The notes under the pieces are model-generated. The model had not been told where the DNA came from. It made no database searches and worked only from the letters and a program-made list of their open reading frames with translations. From Methanobacteriota archaeon (GTDB taxonomy: Archaea; Altiarchaeota; Altiarchaeia; IMC4; QMZM01), in contig CAIYYO010000178.1 of the NCBI GenBank assembly GCA_903930485.1, positions 1-9,795 on the forward strand: a stretch of DNA of 9,795 nt, read 5' to 3'. Made by a program: the position numbers and the translations under genes. Below are positions 1 to 6,488 of the stretch, in pieces. Numbering within the stretch: position 1 is the first letter of the stretch; the number at the start of each line of letters is the position of its first letter.

Positions 1-136
1 CAGCAGCCATTATTGGCTTTTTTACAGTTTCATTGTAAATCTCGTCCTGAGGATATTCCCTAAGAAATGTGTAGGGAGAATAAAAGAACAGCTTGTCTTT
101 CCTTGAATCAAGTACATCAGCTAAATTAATCATCAT
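1..136 (-). CDS. 5' end of an unrecognised gene (partial)
   Basis: On the minus strand an open frame starts at position 136 with two consecutive ATG codons (136 and 133) and runs off the left edge after 45 codons without a stop. The visible protein begins MMINLADVLDSRKDKLFFYS and continues with an aromatic, charged stretch (PYTFLREYPQDEIY). There is no signal peptide or membrane segment in the visible part. A strong ribosome binding site (GGAGAAGG) lies about 7 nt upstream of the first ATG, which supports both the start and the reality of the gene although only its beginning is seen. The upstream DNA carries several short palindromes that could be operator sites. I do not recognise the family, and 45 residues are too few to assign a function. 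It is transcribed away from everything else in the window. Confidence 0.7.
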   Translation of the reverse strand, partial: MMINLADVLDSRKDKLFFYSPYTFLREYPQDEIYNETVKKPIMAA

Positions 137-171
137 GTTATTACCTTCTCCAAATGTTCAAAGCAAGAAAC

Positions 172-244
172 GTTATTTATCGTGAATAACAAAAAAACCT
201 GGCTTATGGCATAAGAAATGGTCCTTAAGGAATGATATTATTCC
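172..244. repeat. Cluster of short palindromes upstream of the left-edge gene
   Basis: Four small dyad symmetries lie within about 75 bp: GTTATT at 172-177 with AATAAC at 185-190; CTTATG at 203-208 with CATAAG at 210-215 around one central base; CCTTAAGG at 223-230; and GGAATGAT at 229-236 with ATTATTCC at 237-244, one mismatch in the stem. A further palindrome, TTGATGTCAA, is at 255-264. They sit 36 bp and more upstream of the minus-strand start at 136, where a promoter or operator would be expected. No clean -35/-10 pair was found. AT-rich DNA yields short palindromes by chance, so a regulatory role is only a possibility. Confidence 0.3.
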
Positions 245-662
245 CGGTCGCGGATTGATGTCAATACGGTTCAAAGTACAGACAAAAATTCACATAAGGT
301 TCCATTGGGTATGCTAAGAGTATTAAAGGACCGGTATGAATAAAAGGGCTATTGGAGTTCATCCAGGAACCGGATAATTTCCTGAAGAGGCTCAAGTGGG
401 CAATGAAAAGGATGATTAGGATCGAATCGTACCCAAGATCCTTAAGCGCAGGTGTGCACCGTTCTATATCTCGCAAAGTCAGTAAGCACGATAAAATGAC
501 CCCTTGTGGGCAGCGAACATTTCTTCCGCTTGCCTAATATTCAGACGCTTCAACCGCGGGCTCTTGAATCTGCTCAGCTGGCGGTGGTGGCCTGATCGAA
601 GACTATAGCAAGAGGCTGACCGAGGCCGAGCGCTGCATCTAAGGGGGGTTCGATCTTTGTGA
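245..662. other. Non-coding stretch between the left-edge gene and the IS21 element
   Basis: No convincing gene is visible on either strand. Frames open for 60-70 codons near 261-537 have no RBS and no recognisable protein features. Base composition changes near 540, where the DNA becomes GC-richer up to the transposon. A short in-frame run at about 590-641 reads LIEDYSKRLTEAERCI before a stop; it could be the tail of a decayed gene but is too short to name. No tRNA-like fold, CRISPR repeat or terminator was seen. Confidence 0.5.
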
Positions 663-669
663 TATGGGG
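663..669. repeat. Candidate target-site duplication, left copy (TATGGGG)
   Basis: The heptamer TATGGGG occurs here and again at 3063-3069, just outside the two ends of the IS21-family element. Seven base pairs is within the range reported for this family. The ends it implies (AAAAGGG... and ...ACACAC) are not the usual TG...CA, so this assignment is tentative and could be a chance match. Confidence 0.4.
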
Positions 670-689
670 AAAAGGGACGGAATGATCAA

Positions 690-738
690 CCGGAAATGGA
701 CAGAAAAATCGTCAAAAGTACCCATGAAAATCGCGGGG
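690..738 (+). repeat. IS21 left terminal inverted repeat region
   Basis: Aligned without gaps to the reverse complement of 3025-3048, positions 690-713 match at 17 of 24 bases, including an uninterrupted 11-bp core GAAAAATCGTC (703-713). After a one-base length difference the match resumes as TACCCATGA (719-727) and again at CGCGGG. These are the expected transposase binding sites at the end of the element. Confidence 0.75.
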
Positions 739-743
739 CAGAA

Positions 744-768
744 CCCTGTAGGATATCATCCTACAGGG
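744..768 (+). promoter_or_regulatory. Perfect 11-bp hairpin abutting the istA ribosome binding site
   Basis: CCCTGTAGGAT (744-754) and ATCCTACAGGG (758-768) form a perfect inverted repeat with a 3-nt loop. The right arm ends in GGG, the first part of the istA Shine-Dalgarno GGGAGGAG (766-773), eight bases before the ATG. In RNA this stem would partly bury the ribosome binding site. Such structures are known in other insertion sequences as a way to keep transposase low when transcription reads in from outside. It has no T-run, so it is not a terminator. The role is inferred from position. Confidence 0.7.
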
Positions 769-775
769 AGGAGAC

Positions 776-2236
776 ATGCTCCGAATGAACCAAATCGACG
801 AGATCAAGGAACTTCAACGACAAGGGCTGGGGCCGCAGGAGATCGCCGGTCGGCTCAACCTCAACCGGAAGACCGCGGCCAAGTACATGAAGGTCGAAGA
901 CTTCAACGGCGCCCTTCTGGGCAAAAAGGCGTCGGCGTCGAAGCTGGACCCCTGGAAGCCGAAGATCGACGAGTGGCTGGCCGAAGACCGGCGGATGCGG
1001 TTCAAGCAACGGCATACGGCCAAACGCGTCCACGAACGGCTCGAGGCCGAGTACCCGGAGGCCTACCGCTCGTCCTATCCGCTGGTCCAGCGGTACCTGA
1101 AGGAGAAGAAGCGGGAGCGGGGAGCGGAGCGGGGCTATCTGGAGCTCGTCTGGCCGCCGGGTGAAGCCCAGGCGGACTTCGGGGAAGCCGATGTCGTCGA
1201 AGGCGGCATCAAACGGGCGATCAAGTACCTCTGTCTGAGCTTCCCCCACAGCAACGGCGGGTTCGTCCAGACGTTCGGCGGGGAGACGGCCGAATGCGTC
1301 TGCCAGGGACTCGGGGACATCTTCCGCTGGATCGGCGGGGTGCCGCGGCGGATCGTCTTCGACAACGCCAGTGGCGTGGGGCGGCGAGTTCGGGACAAGA
1401 CGAGCCTCAACGACCTGTTCCTGCGGTTCAAGTGCCACTACGGCTTCTCGGTGAGCTTCTGCAATCCGGAGTCGGGCCACGAGAAGGGACACGTCGAGAA
1501 CAAGGTCGGCTACGTGCGGCGGAACTTCTTCGTGCCGATGCCCGAGGTTCGGGACTTGGAGAGCTGGAACCGGGAGCTTCTGGGGAAGGCGGAAGAGGAT
1601 TTTGACCGGCCCCATTACAAGAAGGCCCTGACGATCCGGGAGCTTTGGGCCGAGGAGCGGCGGCACTTGAGCCCGCTTCCGGAGCGACCGTTTGAGGTCG
1701 AGCGGCAGGAGAAGGTCCGAACCAACGGCTACGGGAAGTTCTGCCTGGACGGCCGGCACTGGTACTCGAGCGCACCGGAGCATGCTGAGGAGACACTGAC
1801 GGTCGGCCTGCGGGCCCATACGGTCGTTGTCTACCGGCCGGATGGAAGCGCGCTGGCGGTTCATCGCCGGTCGTTCGGGGACGGTCGGACCGACACGGCC
1901 GATTATGCGACCAGCCTCGAGACGCTGCTGCGGCGGCCGCGGGCCTGGCCGAACAGTCCGTTCCGGGCCGGGTTGAGCGAACCGCTCCGCGAATCACTGG
2001 ACGCGCTGGACCGGCCGGACCTGCGTCGGGTCCTCTCGGCCCTCTCGGAGAGCATCTCGACCTTCGGGCCGGAGGTCGCCCTGGAATCGCTCGAGGAGGC
2101 GGTCCGGCGGCAGACGGTTGACGCCTTCAGCCTCCAGGCCATCTCGAACCGGATCGCCTACGACGGCCTGATCGCGGCGCCGGAGGGAGGCCCGGACCTC
2201 GAAAACTATGACCGGACGCTCCTGGATCCGTCATGA
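776..2236 (+). CDS. istA: IS21-family transposase IstA
   Basis: The 486-residue DDE recombinase catalyses strand transfer of the element and works with IstB. Residues about 5-40 form a helix-turn-helix (GPQEIAGRLNLNRKTAAKYM) for binding the element ends. The catalytic core lies at about 125-250: D134 in QADFGEA, D196 in IVFDNASG and E241 in GHVENKVGYVRRNF, with the usual IS21 spacing and the conserved HEKGHVE context. The C-terminal half (about 300-486) is the basic, beta-rich region typical of IstA, and the length fits the family. The start at 776 has GGAGG four bases upstream; an ATG at 784 is an alternative with a 12-nt spacing. The stop overlaps the istB start (ATGA at 2233-2236), indicating translational coupling. 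A hairpin just upstream may limit expression. Codon use is strongly GC-rich, unlike the AT-rich genes further right. Confidence 0.95.
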   Translation: MLRMNQIDEIKELQRQGLGPQEIAGRLNLNRKTAAKYMKVEDFNGALLGKKASASKLDPWKPKIDEWLAEDRRMRFKQRHTAKRVHERLEAEYPEAYRSSYPLVQRYLKEKKRERGAERGYLELVWPPGEAQADFGEADVVEGGIKRAIKYLCLSFPHSNGGFVQTFGGETAECVCQGLGDIFRWIGGVPRRIVFDNASGVGRRVRDKTSLNDLFLRFKCHYGFSVSFCNPESGHEKGHVENKVGYVRRNFFVPMPEVRDLESWNRELLGKAEEDFDRPHYKKALTIRELWAEERRHLSPLPERPFEVERQEKVRTNGYGKFCLDGRHWYSSAPEHAEETLTVGLRAHTVVVYRPDGSALAVHRRSFGDGRTDTADYATSLETLLRRPRAWPNSPFRAGLSEPLRESLDALDRPDLRRVLSALSESISTFGPEVALESLEEAVRRQTVDAFSLQAISNRIAYDGLIAAPEGGPDLENYDRTLLDPS

Positions 2237-2991
2237 GAAAGCCCCGGGTCGAGCGGTCCGAGCGGCGGGAGGAGATCTCGGGGCTGCTACGGCGCCTGGC
2301 CTTCAGTCAGACGGCCCTCCGTCTCTGCGCCGAGGAAGGCTCGGCCGCCCAGGAGGAGTTCCTGCTGCGGGTCCTCGAGAGCGAGGCGGGCAACCGCGAA
2401 GAGGTCCGCAAGGCCCGGTATCTGCGGGAGGCGGGCTTCCCGGTCTATAAGACGCTCGAGGGTTACGAATATCAGAGCCTCAGGTTGCCGCCGACTCTGT
2501 CCCGGGCGGATCTGACCGCTGGCGCCTTCATCAAAGACAGGAAGAACCTGGTCCTTTACGGGCCGGTCGGCACCGGCAAGACCCATCTGGCGACGGCTCT
2601 CGGTGTCGTGGCCTGCGAGCGGAGCATCCGGACCCGCTTCTTCACCGTCGCCCAGTTGGTCGTCCGCCTGTCGGAAGCCTATGCCGGCGGAACCCTGGAG
2701 AAGTCGCTGGCCACGATCCTGAAGGCCGAGCTTCTGATCCTGGACGAATGGGGCTACGTGCCGATCGATAGGCACGGCGCCCATCTGCTGTTCCGGATCA
2801 TCTCCGACAGCTACGAAAGGAGGAGCCTCGTCATCACGACGAACACAGAGTTTTCGAAATGGGGGGCGATCTTCACCGACGACCAGATGGCCGCGGCGAT
2901 GATCGACCGCTTGGCCCATCATGGGCACATCCTGCTGTTCGAGGGCGAAAGCTACCGGATGAAGCACGCCCTCATGCGGCAAAGGCACTAG
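2233..2991 (+). CDS. istB: IS21-family helper ATPase IstB
   Basis: A 252-residue AAA+ ATPase of the DnaC/IstB type, which assembles on DNA and stimulates IstA and target choice. A helical N-terminal region (about 1-75) includes LREAGFPVYKTLEGYEY, the segment usually seen before the ATPase core. Walker A is GPVGTGKT (110-117), Walker B is LLILDE (167-172), a sensor-1 asparagine lies in ITTNTEFSKW (N204), and an arginine-finger candidate is R226 in MIDRLAHHG. All key residues are present and the length is normal. Its ATG overlaps the istA stop by four bases and the frame has no separate RBS of note, so translation is probably coupled to istA. The stop codon is followed after 10 bp by the right terminal repeat. 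Confidence 0.95.
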   Translation: MRKPRVERSERREEISGLLRRLAFSQTALRLCAEEGSAAQEEFLLRVLESEAGNREEVRKARYLREAGFPVYKTLEGYEYQSLRLPPTLSRADLTAGAFIKDRKNLVLYGPVGTGKTHLATALGVVACERSIRTRFFTVAQLVVRLSEAYAGGTLEKSLATILKAELLILDEWGYVPIDRHGAHLLFRIISDSYERRSLVITTNTEFSKWGAIFTDDQMAAAMIDRLAHHGHILLFEGESYRMKHALMRQRH

Positions 2992-3000
2992 GAAAAAGTA

Positions 3001-3048
3001 CCCGCGGGCTCATGGGTATTATTAGACGATTTTTCCGGGTATTTTCCC
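3001..3048 (-). repeat. IS21 right terminal inverted repeat region
   Basis: The reverse complement carries the core GAAAAATCGTC (3035-3025), then TACCCATGA and CCCGCGGG inwards, matching the left end at 703-738. Further out, GGGAAAA (3048-3042) also resembles 667-673 at the left. The region begins about 10 bp after the istB stop codon, so the element has almost no spare DNA at this end. Confidence 0.75.
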
Positions 3049-3062
3049 TTGACGAAACACAC

Positions 3063-3069
3063 TATGGGG
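3063..3069. repeat. Candidate target-site duplication, right copy (TATGGGG)
   Basis: Direct repeat of the heptamer at 663-669, one base beyond the ACACA that ends the right terminal region of the IS21-family element. The base before and the base after the two copies differ, so the repeat is exactly 7 bp, as a real duplication would be. The uncertainty about the element ends given for the left copy applies equally here. Confidence 0.4.
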
Positions 3070-3252
3070 TCGATGTTGGCCTGGGACCTGGAAAGCTAGG
3101 CTATTCGCGCCCATTTCCTAACCCGCGTTTGACGCGCATAAGCACTTTTTAGGCTCACATTAAATCCTAAGTGGCTGATATTCAATCAGATATACTTTTA
3201 AGACTGGGCAAAAAACGAAAGTGCATAGATACACAATTAGTGATATATTCTC
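3070..3252. other. Spacer between the IS21 and IS1634 elements
   Basis: No gene is visible. The first part is GC-rich with a small hairpin (CGCGT 3124-3128, ACGCG 3132-3136), followed 11 nt later by five T, which is too weak and too far for a standard terminator. The second part (from about 3150) is AT-rich and leads into the presumed left end of the IS1634 element near 3204. Confidence 0.4.
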
Positions 3253-3281
3253 TTGACGATATTGGTTTAATGATGTTTATA
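3253..3281 (+). promoter_or_regulatory. Candidate promoter of the IS1634 transposase
   Basis: TTGACG (3253-3258) matches the -35 consensus at five of six bases. After a 17-bp spacer comes TTTATA (3276-3281), inside an AT-rich run that also offers TATATA at 3278. A start of transcription near 3288 would place the ATG at 3292 almost at the mRNA 5' end. This fits the lack of any Shine-Dalgarno site. Confidence 0.45.
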
Positions 3282-3291
3282 TATAGATGTA

Positions 3292-4881
3292 ATGTACTTA
3301 CGGAAAACAACCCGACGGAACACCGACGGTTCGCCCGTCACCTACCTTCAGATCGCCGAAAACTCCTGGGACTCCGAAAAACGCCGGTCCCAGGTTCGGG
3401 TGCTGTGCACGATCGGCCGGGTCGACGGCAACGCCGTGGAACGCCTCCAGCAGCTTGTCAGAAGTATCAGGAAAAACGCCCTGGAAACATCGGTGGAAGA
3501 AGGATGGAAGTTCCTGAACTCTTGGGAACATGGGCCATTTTACGTCATCGAGAAACTTTGGGAGAGCTTGGGGATAAGAAAAATCATCGAAGACGCGGCG
3601 AGAGGAGAAGATCGGACGGTGCCGTTGGAACGCGCGATCTTTGCCATGGTCGCTAACCGGTGTCTGGCGCCCCAGTCGAAGCTCGGATGTTATGATCGCT
3701 GGCTGGAGGACATTTACTTTCCTGAAGGAAAGACGATTAGCCTCCACCATCTGTACCGGGCCGTGGATTTTCTCGAAGATCATAAAAAGGAGATCGAAGA
3801 AGCGTTGTACTGGCGACTGGCGGACCTTTTGAACATGGATGTGGATCTTGTTTTCTACGATACGACGAGCGTCCACTTTGAGACGAACGATGAAGATGAA
3901 GAGCTTCGAAGGCGAGGTTATTCGAAGAACGGCCGCTCGGACGCTCCCCAGATCGTGGTCGGGATGGCCGTAACGAGAGATGGGTATCCTGTGAAGTCGT
4001 GGGTCTTTCCGGGGAACACCACGGACGTGACGACGATTGAGCAAATCAAGACGGACCTTCGGGGCTGGCGCCTTAATCGTTGTATTTTCGTGGCGGATGC
4101 GGGGATGGTGAGCGAGGCTAATCTGGCCATGCTGCGCCGCGGCGGCGGTCATTACATCGTGGCCATGCCTTGGAGGAATGGCACGGAAGTGGTTGAAAAA
4201 GTGCTCGGCCATCCCGGTCGGTTCCAGGACGTCAATGAGAACCTGAGGGTCAAGGAAGTCCGGATTCAAGATCGTCGCTATGTCGTCTGTCATAATCCTC
4301 AGGAAGCGGACAGGCGGAGGAAGCATCGGGAGGAGCTCCTGAAAGAACTCGAAGAAGAGATCCGGAGTCTCAAAGCCCATCCCAAGCGCGCCTGTCGTCT
4401 TGTCTCGAGCCGCCGCTTCGGCCCGTATGTTCGCCGGCTGAAGAACGGCGAACTCCGGTTGAACAAAGCGGCCATCCAAGAGAAGGAAGAACGCGACGGA
4501 ATGTGGATCATCCACAGCAACGATGATAGCCTTTCTCCCGAGGACTTGGCTCTTGCCTACAAACAGCTCATTCGTGTGGAAAAAGCGTGGCGGACGATGA
4601 AATCGACGATCAAGGTCCGGCCGGTCTTCCACCGGAACCCCGATCGTGTCCGCTCTCATGTGTTCCTCTGCGTCCTTTCTCTTCTTCTGGAGCGGGTCGC
4701 GGAGCATGAGTGCGGGGATACTTGGCCGTGTCTCCGGGAGGAATTGCGGTCGATAAAGATTGGTCAATTGTTGACGCCTCACGGAACGGTGTTTCAGACC
4801 ACTCTGGGCAGCCTTCAGGCTCGTAACTTATTGAAGAAACTCAAAATAGATCCGTTGCCCTCGGTCCTGGCCGTGGAATAA
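3292..4881 (+). CDS. IS1634-family DDE transposase
   Basis: A 529-residue transposase of the IS4 supergroup, normal in length for IS1634-type enzymes. The N-terminus (MYLRKTTRRNTDGSPVTYLQ) has the family's typical opening, which supports this ATG although no ribosome binding site precedes it; translation may be leaderless. The catalytic residues are visible: D190 in LVFYDTTSVHFE, D269 in FVADAGMVSEAN, and E430 in YKQLIRVEKAWRTMKS. The last is followed by the family-typical RPVFHRNPDRVRSHVFLCVL segment. The long insertion between the second D and the E (about 270-430) matches the beta-strand insertion of IS4-group enzymes and contains a charged helical stretch (335-365). The frame is intact with no stop or frameshift. 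It probably mobilises only its own element and shows no link to neighbouring genes. Confidence 0.93.
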   Translation: MYLRKTTRRNTDGSPVTYLQIAENSWDSEKRRSQVRVLCTIGRVDGNAVERLQQLVRSIRKNALETSVEEGWKFLNSWEHGPFYVIEKLWESLGIRKIIEDAARGEDRTVPLERAIFAMVANRCLAPQSKLGCYDRWLEDIYFPEGKTISLHHLYRAVDFLEDHKKEIEEALYWRLADLLNMDVDLVFYDTTSVHFETNDEDEELRRRGYSKNGRSDAPQIVVGMAVTRDGYPVKSWVFPGNTTDVTTIEQIKTDLRGWRLNRCIFVADAGMVSEANLAMLRRGGGHYIVAMPWRNGTEVVEKVLGHPGRFQDVNENLRVKEVRIQDRRYVVCHNPQEADRRRKHREELLKELEEEIRSLKAHPKRACRLVSSRRFGPYVRRLKNGELRLNKAAIQEKEERDGMWIIHSNDDSLSPEDLALAYKQLIRVEKAWRTMKSTIKVRPVFHRNPDRVRSHVFLCVLSLLLERVAEHECGDTWPCLREELRSIKIGQLLTPHGTVFQTTLGSLQARNLLKKLKIDPLPSVLAVE

Positions 4882-4917
4882 TCCTCCCAAAAACCTAGAT
4901 ACAAGACCCTTTCCCAG

Positions 4918-5243
4918 AAAAATACCTCATCCTTTTTGATTACTGTGAGTTACGAGCCTTTTGCTTGACTAGCCGCGTCAAACTCGGGCCTAACCAACTA
5001 GAGAAATGCATCCTTCGCCTTTGCTGGAAATAAGCGGGAGAGTCCTCGGGAGGCCAATGAGAGCAAGGGCCAGGAGTTAAAAGCAAATAATATCGGTTTC
5101 TTAGGTTATTATTTCAAGATTGCTAAACATCACTATCCACCCATGCGAAAAAGGAGTATAAAAAATCAACAATGAGAAATATTGGTCTCTGTTTCCATCT
5201 ATTACACTAGTTAATCAACTTATTGCTCACAGCATATTTTCCA
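4918..5243. other. Non-coding region upstream of the sigma/anti-sigma genes
   Basis: No gene can be supported. Composition shifts from mixed to AT-rich near 5080. An inverted repeat TTGAC (4965-4969) / GTCAA (4977-4981) is present. A weak promoter-like pair, TTGGTC (5182-5187) and TACACT (5203-5208) with a 15-bp spacer, is the best candidate for driving the sigma gene but is far from consensus. An AAGGAG at 5151-5156 lies 15 nt before a 12-codon ORF (5172-5210, MRNIGLCFHLLH). The spacing is too long to claim a leader peptide. No autoregulatory ECF-type promoter motif could be recognised with confidence. Confidence 0.4.
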
Positions 5244-5789
5244 ATGGATTCAATCAATAGCAAAGAGAAAGAATTCAAAGATATTTTAGATAATTTCGCC
5301 CAATTCATCAGAATCCAAGTCCAAAAATATAATCTCTATAATTATGGCCTGGATCCGGAAGATATTTTACTAGATGTTAAGATTAGGTTTTGGAAACTCA
5401 TTCGTGATGAGAAAATCATCTCCAATTACGCGTCCTATATTAAGAAGATTGTGAATTCTTCCGTTATCGATCAACTCCGCAAATACCGCCGTGAAGAAGA
5501 TCTTTTCAAACACGAAAAGCGAATGCGTATCGCCGAAATGGAACTGGCCTATAGCAAAGAAACTATCCATAAAAATAATCTAGAAGAAATTGTTGGTAAG
5601 GCCGTAGAATTGCTAATTGATTCAAGACGTCAGGTAATAAAACTCTATTTATTAAACTTAAGCATTCAAGAGATAGCTGGTTATTTAAATTGGAGTCAAG
5701 ATAAAACGAGGAATTTACTTTATCGCGGCCTAGCTGACTTGAAAGATCTTCTAAAAGATAGGGATGCTAAGCATGAAGATAGAACATGA
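5244..5789 (+). CDS. ECF-like sigma-70 family RNA polymerase sigma factor
   Basis: A 181-residue sigma factor with the two-domain ECF layout, which directs RNA polymerase to a regulon that cannot be named here. Region 2 spans about 11-85: DPEDILLDVKIRFWKLI corresponds to 2.1/2.2, and YIKKIVNSSVIDQLRKYRR to 2.3/2.4 with the conserved DxxRK. A charged linker (85-112) follows. Region 4 (about 112-170) contains the helix-turn-helix LSIQEIAGYLNWSQDKTRNL followed by LYRGLADLKDLL. No region 1 or 3 is present. The ATG at 5244 is chosen because the domain starts soon after it; a TTG at 5223 would add seven residues, and neither has a clear ribosome binding site. The 3' end overlaps the anti-sigma gene, so the pair is surely co-transcribed. 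Codons are AT-rich, unlike the transposons. The specific ECF group cannot be set by eye. Confidence 0.9.
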   Translation: MDSINSKEKEFKDILDNFAQFIRIQVQKYNLYNYGLDPEDILLDVKIRFWKLIRDEKIISNYASYIKKIVNSSVIDQLRKYRREEDLFKHEKRMRIAEMELAYSKETIHKNNLEEIVGKAVELLIDSRRQVIKLYLLNLSIQEIAGYLNWSQDKTRNLLYRGLADLKDLLKDRDAKHEDRT

Positions 5790-6474
5790 TGACCTAAAGA
5801 AGCTCTATCAGGGATACATCACTTCGAAGCTCCCTGGCAATCGGAATAAATGCCCTTCTCCCATGGCCTTATTTAATTCCTTCAAGTCTTCAACATCCCT
5901 TCGAAACAAAAAGAAGATTATTGGTCATATAACGGATTGTTCATTTTGCAGGGAAGAGTTTGAGCTATTACTAGAGCTTCAAAGATATCAACCTCCCTCA
6001 ATTACAGTAATTAACGAGCCTTCTTCAACGGCATCTTCAACTGATAAGTTGGAGGCCGGAAACATCCGTAGACGCTTTATATGGAGATATGTCTATTTTC
6101 TTTTTGGTCTCGCACTTAGTATTTCCGCTTATTATCTAATCGTACATAAAAATGATCTTACTGAGGTCAACCGCGCGAGTGAACCAGGAATCTTACTAAT
6201 TACCCCTGCGCATGTGCATACTTTCCCGAAACCCTTGATATTCCGGTGGCAAGAGCAATCTGCTTCTCAGTACTATATTCTTGAACTTTTTGATAATTCT
6301 CTACTACCCGTTTGGACTAGCCAGAAAATACTTGATGTTCAAATCCAGCTTCCTGATAAGGTTTTGTCCCGCCTTCACTTTGGCAACTACTATTTCTGGA
6401 TGATCACGGCCTTTTCCAGCACCCAGAAAATATCGGAATCCGAACTAATGCGTTTCTTGGTTCTTAATAAATAA
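5773..6474 (+). CDS. Membrane-anchored zinc-type anti-sigma factor
   Basis: A 233-residue protein, best read as the anti-sigma partner of the preceding sigma factor. The cytoplasmic N-terminal part carries HITDCSFC (H52, C56, C59), the HxxxCxxC signature of ZAS anti-sigma domains, with C27 as a likely fourth zinc ligand. A basic patch (NIRRRFIWR, 97-105) precedes one membrane helix (about 106-124, YVYFLFGLALSISAYYLIV), predicting N-in/C-out. The remaining ~108 residues lie outside the membrane and look like a beta-sandwich domain of fibronectin-III flavour: a PLIFRWQ strand, YYILELFD, and a closing GNYYFWMITAF. The start at 5773 is preferred because AGGG lies 9 nt upstream; ATG 5764 would add three residues. 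It overlaps the sigma gene by 17 bp, implying coupled translation. The outer domain could be a sensor or a protease target. The function is inferred from motif and operon. Confidence 0.85.
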   Translation: MKIEHDDLKKLYQGYITSKLPGNRNKCPSPMALFNSFKSSTSLRNKKKIIGHITDCSFCREEFELLLELQRYQPPSITVINEPSSTASSTDKLEAGNIRRRFIWRYVYFLFGLALSISAYYLIVHKNDLTEVNRASEPGILLITPAHVHTFPKPLIFRWQEQSASQYYILELFDNSLLPVWTSQKILDVQIQLPDKVLSRLHFGNYYFWMITAFSSTQKISESELMRFLVLNK

Positions 6475-6488
6475 AAGGTCTCTTCCCC

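Larger units (their letters stand above)
670..3062 (+). mobile_element. IS21-family insertion sequence, apparently intact
   Basis: About 2.4 kb containing the two genes that define the family, istA (DDE transposase) and istB (AAA+ helper ATPase), in the usual order and overlapping by ATGA. Related inverted terminal regions lie outside them: 690-738 at the left, and 3001-3048 at the right read in reverse complement. The best-conserved core is GAAAAATCGTC (703-713 left; 3025-3035 right), followed inwards on both sides by TACCCATGA and a CGCGGG block. The left end also seems to hold a second, more degenerate copy of the core further out (667-690), typical of multi-copy binding sites at IS21 ends. 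Both reading frames are intact, so the copy may be active. The exact boundaries are uncertain: a TGTG at 658 and TGT/ACA ends at 3059-3061 are alternatives. Confidence 0.88.
3204..4917 (+). mobile_element. IS1634-family (IS4-group) insertion sequence
   Basis: A single long transposase gene of IS1634 type is flanked by short non-coding arms. The ends are placed at the only matching pair I could find: CTGGG at 3204-3208 and its complement CCCAG at 4913-4917. A little partial similarity follows inwards, but the inverted repeat is poor beyond about 8 bp, so the boundaries are weak. No target duplication is evident; the family is known for variable, sometimes very long duplications, so its absence nearby is not decisive. 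The gene itself is complete and the element may be active. Confidence 0.6.

Noticed and set aside
352..537. Small plus-strand open frame in the left non-coding region
   Set aside because: No ribosome binding site and no recognisable protein character; an overlapping minus-strand frame at 261-476 is equally unsupported.
761..1864. Long minus-strand open frame opposite istA
   Set aside because: It is a shadow of the GC-rich istA codons, has no RBS or protein features, and istA has clear catalytic motifs.
3124..3150. Hairpin CGCGT/ACGCG followed by T5 as a terminator after istB
   Set aside because: The stem is only 5 bp and the T-run is 11 nt away, so it does not fit an intrinsic terminator.
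3298..4782. Nearly 500-codon open frame antisense to the IS1634 transposase
   Set aside because: It arises from codon bias of the opposite strand; the plus-strand frame carries the DDE motifs and no homology-like features are visible in the antisense product.
3204..4917. A target-site duplication for the IS1634 element
   Set aside because: Flanks TTTTAAGA (left) and AAAAATAC (right) do not form a direct repeat, and no longer repeat was found nearby.
5172..5210. 12-codon ORF (MRNIGLCFHLLH) as a leader peptide for the sigma operon
   Set aside because: The nearest AAGGAG is 15 nt upstream, too far for a normal start, and there is no attenuator-like structure after it.
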